Source: Rickettsiales bacterium
GTDB taxonomy: Bacteria; Pseudomonadota; Alphaproteobacteria; Rickettsiales; Anaplasmataceae
Assembly (NCBI GenBank): GCA_031286185.1
Contig: JAITUS010000121.1
Coordinates: 1-8,180, forward strand
Direction: 5' to 3'
DNA: 8,180 bases
Part shown: in pieces, positions 1 to 4,756 of the stretch
How positions within the stretch are numbered: position 1 is the first letter of the stretch
Layout of the letters: each line of letters opens with the position of its first letter
Position numbers and translations under genes: made by a program
Notes under the pieces: model-generated
Database searches by the model: none
What the model was told of the DNA's origin: nothing
What the model saw: only the letters and a program-made list of their open reading frames with translations

Positions 1-52
1 TGATTTTTTCAAATTGCTCTCGACTTATACTGCTTGGATAACTTTTCCGCAT
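1..52 (-). CDS. IS5-family transposase, N-terminal fragment cut by window edge
   Basis: Reading the minus strand from an ATG at 52-50 gives 17 open codons, MRKSYPSSISREQFEKI, before the window ends. I recognise this from memory as the usual N-terminus of IS5-family (ISWpi1-like) transposases in Wolbachia, which would cut and paste the element with a DDE active site lying outside the window. A Shine-Dalgarno-like GAGGTG sits just upstream (complement of 56-61), at good spacing from the ATG, which supports this start. The gene reads away from ddl. Whether the rest is intact cannot be seen, and many Wolbachia IS copies are broken. The call rests on 17 residues only. Confidence 0.62.
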   Translation of the reverse strand, partial: MRKSYPSSISREQFEKI

Positions 53-100
53 AGACACCTCATTATTAATCTATGCTTATTTTACCTCATCTCTTCGAGA
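1..100 (-). mobile_element. Right-hand end of an IS5-like insertion sequence (boundary approximate)
   Basis: This stretch holds the transposase start and its leader, so it should be the terminal part of an insertion sequence whose body lies left of the window. The exact outer end is not resolved: without the opposite end I cannot identify the terminal inverted repeat or a target-site duplication, and the true edge could be anywhere from about 65 to 125. A short hairpin, ATCTC-TTC-GAGAT, at 89-101 falls in the boundary zone. Confidence 0.42.
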
Positions 101-188
101 TTTTAAACAGGTTCTTAAAGCGTAGCAGAACGGAGATTTGTCAAATCATCGGTAAATCTATTACTTTAGCTATAGCAGTAGGTTTCTA

Positions 189-223
189 TTGAAGGTAAGA
201 GCATCTTTTATGTATGCTATATA
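189..223 (+). promoter_or_regulatory. Possible promoter for ddl-ftsQ
   Basis: TTGAAG at 189-194 and TATGCT at 213-218 are separated by 18 bases. An overlapping extended -10, TGCTATATA, lies at 215-223. Either would place the transcription start about 5-12 bases before the ddl ATG at 236, giving a very short leader with no Shine-Dalgarno sequence. AT-rich DNA produces such matches by chance, so this is only a candidate. The position between the IS end and ddl suits a promoter. Confidence 0.32.
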
Positions 224-235
224 GTAAAACATAGA

Positions 236-1282
236 ATGCCCATGGTTCCAACTATAGCAATTTTGAGTGGTGGATTCTCTCGTGAAAGAGAAATATCACT
301 GATGAGCGGGACAGTAGTAAAGAAGGCGCTTGACAGCCTTTTATATAATGCAATAGAAATAGATGTTGACAGCAACATTGCTGAAAAGCTTAAAGAAATT
401 AATCCAGGCCTTGCTTTTATTGCTCTGCATGGACCTTATGGCGAAGATGGTTGCATTCAGGGTTTATTGGAAATTTTAGGTATAAAATATACACACTCAG
501 GAGTTATGGCTTCGGCTATTGCTATGGATAAAGCAATGTCTAAGCATATATTCCGGTCCCTCGGTATTGACATCCCAAAAGGTCACATAATTAGTCGAGA
601 AGACATACTAAAAAACAACACTAAAATTGATTATCCGTACGTCTTAAAACCGATCAATGAAGGCTCAAGCATTGGAGTACACATAATTTTCTCGCGTGAT
701 GATTATTTAAAATTAAAAAACATACTTGATGTCATTCCAGCGCGTGACCAGGAAAAAGAAAAACGGATTCCAGTGTCGAAGCACTTGGATGACAAGAAAG
801 AAACTACTTGGATGACAAAAGATTATTCGAGAGATTTGATGATTATAGAAAAATACATACCGGGCATAGAGTTACATACCGCTGTATTGCTAGATGAGGC
901 AATTGGCACTATGGAAATACGACCAAAAAATAAATTCTATGACTACGAAGCAAAATATACAGATGGACTTGCAGAGCATATATTTCCCGCTGAAATTCCT
1001 GATGATATATACAAAATGACCTTGGAATATGCATTGAAAGTTCATCGATTTTTAGGATGTAAAACTATTTCTCGTTCAGATTTTCGTTATAACCCTAAGG
1101 ATGATACCCTAAAAATGCTTGAGATCAATACACACCCTGGCTTTACTGAGTTGTCGTTAGTGCCAGAAATTGCAAAATTGACAAAAGGAATTGGTTTTAA
1201 TGAATTAGTTAAAATTATCGTTGAAGATAGTTTGCAACACAAAAGTATTAGAGACCAAGTAAATGCTGAGCAATGTTACTAG
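236..1282 (+). CDS. ddl: D-alanine--D-alanine ligase with in-frame palindromic insert
   Basis: Ddl joins two D-alanines with ATP in the cytoplasm to make the dipeptide of peptidoglycan precursors; Wolbachia uses a reduced form of this pathway. The 348-residue product shows the ATP-grasp ligase signatures in order: GGFSREREISLMSG (12-25), ALHGPYGEDG (63-72), YTHSGVMASAIAMDK (85-99), YVLKPINEGSSIGV (135-148), EKYIPGIELH (205-214), SRSDFRYN (279-286) and MLEINTHPGFTELS (294-307). The metal- and ATP-binding D282, E296 and N298 are present. It is about 40 residues longer than E. coli DdlB (306), and most of the excess is a repeat-derived segment at residues 166-195, between the central-domain helix and the strand of EKYIPG. 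The ATG at 236 lacks a clear ribosome-binding site; the ATG at 242 is an alternative start. The 3' end overlaps ftsQ by 20 bases, as expected for co-transcribed genes. Confidence 0.95.
   Translation: MPMVPTIAILSGGFSREREISLMSGTVVKKALDSLLYNAIEIDVDSNIAEKLKEINPGLAFIALHGPYGEDGCIQGLLEILGIKYTHSGVMASAIAMDKAMSKHIFRSLGIDIPKGHIISREDILKNNTKIDYPYVLKPINEGSSIGVHIIFSRDDYLKLKNILDVIPARDQEKEKRIPVSKHLDDKKETTWMTKDYSRDLMIIEKYIPGIELHTAVLLDEAIGTMEIRPKNKFYDYEAKYTDGLAEHIFPAEIPDDIYKMTLEYALKVHRFLGCKTISRSDFRYNPKDDTLKMLEINTHPGFTELSLVPEIAKLTKGIGFNELVKIIVEDSLQHKSIRDQVNAEQCY
731..819 (+). repeat. Wolbachia palindromic element inside ddl
   Basis: The segment opens with GTCATTCCAGCGCGTGAC (731-748) and contains GGATTCCAGTGTC (765-777), CTTGGATGAC (784-793) and a second CTTGGATGAC (807-816). 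The opening GTCATTCCAG is nearly the reverse complement of the two closing decamers, so the ends can pair. Bases 765-820 align without gaps to addA 7587-7642 (43 of 56 identical by hand count). It adds about 30 codons with no stop and no frame change. Protein-coding palindromes like this are known in Rickettsia and Wolbachia. Confidence 0.85.
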
Positions 1283-2021
1283 AAGCCAAAGGAGTTTTCT
1301 GCGTAAGTGTGCTTTGGTTATTATAATAGCACTCTTTCTTACGCTAGTACTCTATAGCTCGCTTGATAAAATCACAAGTCGATTTAATTATTACCTCACT
1401 TGGTATAATGATCGCTTATCCAGTTTGTTACTCAGCAGTGGGTTTTCAATCGATGAAGTAGTTGTAACTGGCAATAAATTCACAAACGAAAAGGACATTT
1501 TAAAATTGGTAAATAAAACGCAGCCGATTATGTATATATCGCTTTCAAGATTTGCTGATAGCATACAGTCCGTAAGCAGATGGATAAAACACGTAAGAAT
1601 TTATAGAACTTTGCCCAACACCTTACATATTAACATAGATGAACATAAACCATTTGCTCTCTGGAAAGATGGTAACAGGACTTCAGTAATCGATTCCGAA
1701 GGTAAAGTGATTACAGACGACTATTCGATAGATAATCTTGTTGTAATCACAGGACAAAACTCGTTATCGAACCTAAAATTTGTTAAAGACATATTAAGGA
1801 GCAAAACTCAATTGAGTGACTACATTTCTTCTTGTGTTTATGTAGGAAATAGAAGATGGAACATCATACTTGATAACGTCTCCACAGTAAAACTGCCTGA
1901 AGATAATCCTCATAGCGCATGGGATTATTTGAACCACTTGCAAAACACAACTGATTTTACTTTCAGTGATTGGAGCATAATTGATATGCGTATTACCGAT
2001 AAAATCTTTGTGAAGAGGTGA
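1263..2021 (+). CDS. ftsQ: Cell division protein FtsQ
   Basis: FtsQ is a bitopic inner-membrane divisome protein that links FtsB/FtsL and the late septal synthesis proteins. The 252-residue product has a short basic N-terminus, one membrane segment at about residues 15-34 (CALVIIIALFLTLVLY), and then a periplasmic POTRA-like domain at about 62-128. The latter includes IDEVVVTGN and the family-typical RTLPNTLHINIDEHKPFALW (115-134), followed by the beta domain beginning VIDSEGKVI. Length is slightly short for alphaproteobacterial FtsQ. The start at 1263 lies inside the end of ddl (20-base overlap), which suggests translational coupling; no strong ribosome-binding site is seen. The ddl-ftsQ order matches the conserved dcw cluster. 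A palindromic-element remnant begins six bases after the stop codon, so the C-terminus may have been trimmed by it (inference). Confidence 0.88.
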   Translation: MLSNVTRSQRSFLRKCALVIIIALFLTLVLYSSLDKITSRFNYYLTWYNDRLSSLLLSSGFSIDEVVVTGNKFTNEKDILKLVNKTQPIMYISLSRFADSIQSVSRWIKHVRIYRTLPNTLHINIDEHKPFALWKDGNRTSVIDSEGKVITDDYSIDNLVVITGQNSLSNLKFVKDILRSKTQLSDYISSCVYVGNRRWNIILDNVSTVKLPEDNPHSAWDYLNHLQNTTDFTFSDWSIIDMRITDKIFVKR

Positions 2022-2026
2022 TCTGC

Positions 2027-2088
2027 TGTCATCCAAGTAGACAACAGTGGAAAAGCCACCCAATAGAAACGAAAAAAACTACTTGACA
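2027..2088. repeat. Degraded palindromic element after ftsQ
   Basis: TGTCATCCAAGTAG (2027-2040) is the exact reverse complement of ddl 804-817. The segment closes with CTACTTGACA (2079-2088), which pairs with the opening if ATCC is bulged out. Its first 25 or so bases also resemble addA 5033-5059. It is therefore a member of the same element family, here left in a non-coding gap just after the ftsQ stop, with its interior degraded. Confidence 0.7.
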
Positions 2089-2111
2089 ACCTTCGCCGTT
2101 ACCCTTATCAT
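2083..2111 (+). promoter_or_regulatory. Consensus-like sigma-70 promoter
   Basis: A perfect -35 hexamer TTGACA (2083-2088) is followed by a 17-base spacer and TATCAT (2106-2111), five of six matches to the -10 consensus. The -35 hexamer is made of the last bases of the palindromic element. The only thing it could drive before the minus-strand genes is the short ORF at 2156 or a non-coding transcript across the repeats. Confidence 0.5.
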
Positions 2112-2155
2112 AGTAATTAAACTATTTATTTAACTTCCAATCTGTGCAGGTTAAA

Positions 2156-2227
2156 ATGACAAGAAAACTTGTATTTGGCGTACTATTGTTTAATTTTTCG
2201 CACTATGTGTACTGCATGTCTTTTTAA
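2156..2227 (+). CDS. Possible 23-residue peptide or remnant of a secreted-protein gene
   Basis: ATG at 2156 opens a 23-codon frame ending at TAA 2225-2227. Its product is a basic start (MTRK), then a hydrophobic run LVFGVLLFNF, then SHYVYCMSF. This has the look of a signal peptide with a cysteine near the end. An AGG lies six bases before the ATG, and a good promoter sits about 45 bases upstream. The repeat region begins shortly after the stop, so the likeliest reading is the surviving 5' end of a gene whose body was lost. A genuine small membrane peptide is the alternative. No family recognised. Confidence 0.3.
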   Translation: MTRKLVFGVLLFNFSHYVYCMSF

Positions 2228-2249
2228 AATTTCTGGTTTTTACCTAATA

Positions 2250-2520
2250 TAAGCTGAAACGCGCTTATAAGTCGTTTAAGACATCACCCAACGTCAGGTT
2301 TAAAAATAGAGAGTGGAATCACTAGCTACCACGGGGTTTTATTGTCTTTATTTTTCTGCCTGATAAATTTCTTAAATATTATAGCTTAGACTAGTTGCAT
2401 TTAAAAGCAGCTAAATTGCAGCGTTTAAGACATAAAAACGCCAATACTGAAAATAAATACTGACTAGAGTTTCTTTTGCCTTTTTTTCTCATCCGGTAAA
2501 TTTCTTAAGTATAAAGGTTA
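2250..2520 (+). repeat. Two diverged copies of a ~140-bp intergenic repeat
   Basis: CGTTTAAGACAT occurs at 2273-2284 and again at 2422-2433 (149 apart), and TAAATTTCTTAA at 2364-2375 and 2497-2508 (133 apart). Between these anchors both units have a T-rich tract with TTTTCTG/TTTTCTC and the order of blocks is the same. This is a degenerate tandem duplication with indels. It fills most of the gap of nearly 600 bases between the convergent ftsQ and znuB genes. I see no conserved gene in it. Tandem repeats of about this period have been used as VNTR markers in Wolbachia, but I have not matched this one to them. Confidence 0.6.
2433..2508 (+). repeat. Dispersed repeat, copy 1 (inverted relative to 8101-8180)
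   Basis: Positions 2433-2462 (TAAAAACGCCAATACTGAAA and the next ten bases) match the reverse complement of 8151-8180 exactly over 30 bases. Similarity continues through TTCTTTTGCC, the T-tract and TTTCTTAA, reaching about 2508. This copy is also the second unit of the local tandem repeat. The terminator stem of the other copy (AAGGC) is AGAGT here, so this copy should not form that hairpin. Confidence 0.85.
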
Positions 2521-2574
2521 TATCAACTTTCGTTATCGGGAAGTCAAACAAGATACATAATAAATTCGCTAAAC

Positions 2575-2588
2575 CCCTAATCGTAGGG
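2575..2588. terminator. Small hairpin downstream of znuB
   Basis: CCCTA (2575-2579) and TAGGG (2584-2588) form a perfect 5-bp stem with the tetraloop ATCG, 20 bases beyond the znuB stop. The flank on the plus strand is AAATTTT and on the minus strand GTTT, so it would be at best a weak terminator. Its position at the 3' end of the minus-strand operon is the main argument. Confidence 0.35.
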
Positions 2589-2608
2589 AAATTTTGTAAT
2601 TTGTCCTA

Positions 2609-3436
2609 TTACCATTGGGATTTGGTATAAGCCAATCTATTTAATATCAACTTCATAAAATAAGCGATAATTAAATATGCAGCTGCAATAAGTATAATTG
2701 CAGGCCCTGTTAATAAATCGAAACTTGCAGATAATATAAGGCCTGATACTCCAGAGATCACAGAAAAAACCGTTGCAATGATAACCATCTGCATTGGAGT
2801 TTTTGAGATAAGCCTTGCAGATGCAGCCGGTATTAACAAAAATGCAGCAATGAGTAATATCCCTATTAATTGAGCAGAAACTGCTATAAATATGGCGAGA
2901 GTAATTAAAAATTCTAGCCTGACCAAATTCACGTTAACCTTTTCAACTATTGCCAAATCTTGGTTGATTGAAATTATTAGCCAGTAGCGCCATCTAAATG
3001 CTAATATCAAAACAACCACTACTGAAGTTAAAAAAATCAATACTATGTCACTCTGCTCCAGTGTTAATATGTCGCCAAATAGCGAGCTAATAATGCTGCT
3101 ATTTCTTGATGGAAGAAAGGACATCAGTATTAAACTTGATGATAAAACTACGTTAGTAACGATATTTAATATCGTATCAACAGAATACAACCTATCAAAA
3201 TTAAGGGAAAGCAGTATTGCAAAAGCAATTGCTATAAACATTATGCTGATTGAGGGAGTAGTCTTAAAAATTAAAGCCAGTGCAACGCCAAGCAACGAAA
3301 AATGAGATAAGCTATCACCCAGATACGATAATCTTTGCCATATCATAAATGACCCTAGTGCACCTGTTACGAGGCCAATTATAACTATCGTAATCAGGCT
3401 GTTGATGAAAAAGTCCTGTGTAAACATTTCAAGCAT
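2609..3436 (-). CDS. znuB: Zinc/metal ABC transporter permease
   Basis: This is the membrane-spanning subunit of a metal-chelate-type ABC importer (ABC-3 family), most like ZnuB for Zn2+, working with an ATPase and a periplasmic binding protein that are not in this window. The 275-residue product is almost entirely hydrophobic, with seven to nine predicted helices (roughly 10-33, 46-57, 62-79, 91-107, 130-148, 174-208, 217-236, 244-264). It carries family signatures RLSYLGDSLSHFSLLGVALA (35-54), SLFGDILTL (118-126) and LLIPAASARLIS (200-211). Length is normal. Manganese or iron cannot be excluded as substrate. It is the last gene of the ispE operon, starting one base after the stop of the Mth938-like gene, and a Shine-Dalgarno AAGGG lies within that gene's end. 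Residue 4 is also Met (start at 3427 possible). Confidence 0.88.
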   Translation of the reverse strand: MLEMFTQDFFINSLITIVIIGLVTGALGSFMIWQRLSYLGDSLSHFSLLGVALALIFKTTPSISIMFIAIAFAILLSLNFDRLYSVDTILNIVTNVVLSSSLILMSFLPSRNSSIISSLFGDILTLEQSDIVLIFLTSVVVVLILAFRWRYWLIISINQDLAIVEKVNVNLVRLEFLITLAIFIAVSAQLIGILLIAAFLLIPAASARLISKTPMQMVIIATVFSVISGVSGLILSASFDLLTGPAIILIAAAYLIIAYFMKLILNRLAYTKSQW

Positions 3437-3437
3437 G

Positions 3438-3803
3438 TTATATGGCCCTTAAGTAAGTGACAACAAACCTGTCTTCGGATATCAGGACATTATGGGTTCT
3501 GCATGCAGAACCCGTTGTCATAAATTCAAAACTTAAACCTTTTTGTTCCGTAAGATAGGATTTTACCGAAGAATTTAATGTATTGCGTGTTTTACCGGTA
3601 CCTATCAACAAAATTTCTATTTCCTCTGTTAAAAAAGATTTAAAATGCTCCTTACTATTTATATCACTTTCTTTTAGTTCAATCACCTTCTCAGGAAAAA
3701 TTATAATTGAGCCGTGATACTCTTGATCATTCACCAAAAAATTTCCTTTCCCGTAACTACCTATAAAGTTTTTATTCGTAGAAACTAAAGGAATTATATC
3801 CAT
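3438..3803 (-). CDS. Mth938-like domain protein (NDUFAF3/DUF498 family)
   Basis: A small soluble protein of 121 residues belonging to the Mth938-like family (DUF498/DUF598). Matches to the family are YHGSIIIFP (29-37), the glycine turn LLIGTG (65-70), and the hallmark MTTGSACRTHNVL (95-107) followed by EDRFVVTYL. Its human relative NDUFAF3 is an assembly factor of respiratory complex I; bacterial members are uncharacterised, so a role in complex I assembly here is inference. No signal peptide or membrane segment. Length is typical. It starts three bases after ispE ends and one base before znuB begins. No clear Shine-Dalgarno sequence is seen, so translation is probably coupled to ispE. Confidence 0.85.
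   Translation of the reverse strand: MDIIPLVSTNKNFIGSYGKGNFLVNDQEYHGSIIIFPEKVIELKESDINSKEHFKSFLTEEIEILLIGTGKTRNTLNSSVKSYLTEQKGLSFEFMTTGSACRTHNVLISEDRFVVTYLRAI
3446..3450 (-). promoter_or_regulatory. Ribosome-binding site for znuB
   Basis: On the minus strand AAGGG lies nine bases before the ATG at 3436, inside the last codons of the preceding gene. It supports the ATG at 3436 over the internal Met and suggests independent initiation as well as coupling. Confidence 0.5.
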
Positions 3804-3806
3804 AAA

Positions 3807-4673
3807 TCAAGTTATTAATTGAGTGTCACATACCCACCATTCTGGCTGCTTTTCTCTGATATTCGCTGCAGCAGCTTTTGCATTCTCTTCATTATCGAAT
3901 ATCCCAAAACACGCTACACCACTGCCTGACATGCGAGACAGTATAGAGCCTTTTTGTGACTCTAGCGCTAGTATCACATCTTCAATTTCAGGTACAAGAC
4001 TTACTGCTATCTCTTGAAGATCGTTTTTCATCTCTTCGAGAAACTTTAATAGATCCTCTTCAGCATCATCACTCCATTCAACTGGTTTTGAAAAATCTCC
4101 TTTATATTTGGAAAATACCTCTGGTGTACTCAAAAACTTTTTTTTCGGCTTCACAAGTACTATATTTGTGGGTAAAGAGAATTTTTTTATGGGACACAAC
4201 TCTTCACCAATACCTCTAACCAAAACTGGCTTACTATCTATACTTGCAGGAACATCAGCACCAACGCTTAAAGCTATTTCATTTAAGATTGATCTATCAA
4301 TTTTCCATAACTTCCCTAATGTACGTATTATAGCTCCAGCATCTGAGGAACCACTACCCAACCCCGCAGCAATTGGTATATTTTTCACAACCTTTACAAT
4401 GACTTTAGTTCGTACAGGAGCATACCTAAGCAATGGATTAACTGCTCTCATTACGGTGTTGTACCTGTTATTTATTCTAAGTTCGGAATTTACAAATTCA
4501 ACTATAGAGTTGTCGTATCTGAAATCCTTTTCACCTACCTTTATTTCCAAGAAATTGGAAATATTAGCAAAAACAAATAAGCCTTCAATTAAGTGATACC
4601 CTATTTCTTCTTTTCCTACAATATGCAAAAAAAGGTTAACTTTTGCAGGAGCCTTTACACAAAAACTTTTCAT
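3807..4673 (-). CDS. ispE: 4-diphosphocytidyl-2-C-methyl-D-erythritol kinase
   Basis: IspE phosphorylates the 2-hydroxyl of CDP-methylerythritol in the cytosolic MEP pathway, feeding isoprenoid synthesis (undecaprenyl carrier, quinones). The 288-residue GHMP kinase shows KAPAKVNLFLHIVG (7-20, with the conserved K11), GYH (25-27), the ATP loop PIAAGLGSGSSDAG (100-113), GADVPAS (138-144, catalytic D140) and the C-terminal SRMSGSGVACFGIF (246-259). Length matches the family (E. coli 283). The ATP loop has GLGSGSSDAG in place of the commoner GLGGGSSDAA, a conservative change. It is the first gene of the minus-strand operon and has a near-consensus promoter about 30 bases before its ATG. No palindromic insert is present, unlike ddl and addA. 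Confidence 0.95.
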   Translation of the reverse strand: MKSFCVKAPAKVNLFLHIVGKEEIGYHLIEGLFVFANISNFLEIKVGEKDFRYDNSIVEFVNSELRINNRYNTVMRAVNPLLRYAPVRTKVIVKVVKNIPIAAGLGSGSSDAGAIIRTLGKLWKIDRSILNEIALSVGADVPASIDSKPVLVRGIGEELCPIKKFSLPTNIVLVKPKKKFLSTPEVFSKYKGDFSKPVEWSDDAEEDLLKFLEEMKNDLQEIAVSLVPEIEDVILALESQKGSILSRMSGSGVACFGIFDNEENAKAAAANIREKQPEWWVCDTQLIT

Positions 4674-4702
4674 TTGTATATCTTCACTAATACTACTTTC
4701 AC

Positions 4703-4731
4703 ATTATATTTTATAATGCCATTTTAGTCAA
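4703..4731 (-). promoter_or_regulatory. Strong sigma-70 promoter of the ispE operon
   Basis: Read on the minus strand, TTGACT (4731-4726) and a perfect TATAAT (4708-4703) are 17 bases apart. The predicted start is near 4696, about 22 bases before the ispE ATG at 4673. Only one base of twelve differs from the consensus and the spacing is optimal. Confidence 0.75.
4712..4717 (+). promoter_or_regulatory. Possible -10 box for addA inside the ispE promoter
   Basis: A perfect TATAAT on the plus strand lies within the spacer of the ispE promoter, 39 bases before the addA ATG. No good -35 is present at 16-18 bases upstream (AATACT at 17), and there is no extended TG. It is a weak or activator-dependent candidate; its placement would make the two divergent promoters mutually exclusive. 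Confidence 0.35.
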
Positions 4732-4756
4732 ATTTTATACGATTTTTACATTTTTG

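Noticed and set aside
135..147. Hairpin GATTT-GTC-AAATC between the IS and ddl as a terminator
   Set aside because: The stem is AT-rich and only five pairs, with no T-tract after it.
73..192. 39-codon plus-strand frame running from the IS end toward ddl
   Set aside because: No recognisable domain, no ribosome-binding site, and it crosses the probable IS boundary; probably chance or remnant sequence.
731..819. Frameshift or pseudogene in ddl because of the odd insert
   Set aside because: The frame is open throughout and all motifs on both sides are intact, so the gene should be functional.
1794..2063. 89-codon minus-strand frame across the end of ftsQ
   Set aside because: Overlaps ftsQ antisense and runs into the palindromic remnant; no recognisable motif.
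3045..3305. 86-codon plus-strand frame inside znuB
   Set aside because: Antisense to a conserved permease; its composition is that of the complement of hydrophobic codons.
4108..4596. 162-codon plus-strand frame inside ispE
   Set aside because: It lies wholly antisense to a well-supported ispE with intact motifs and shows no family of its own.
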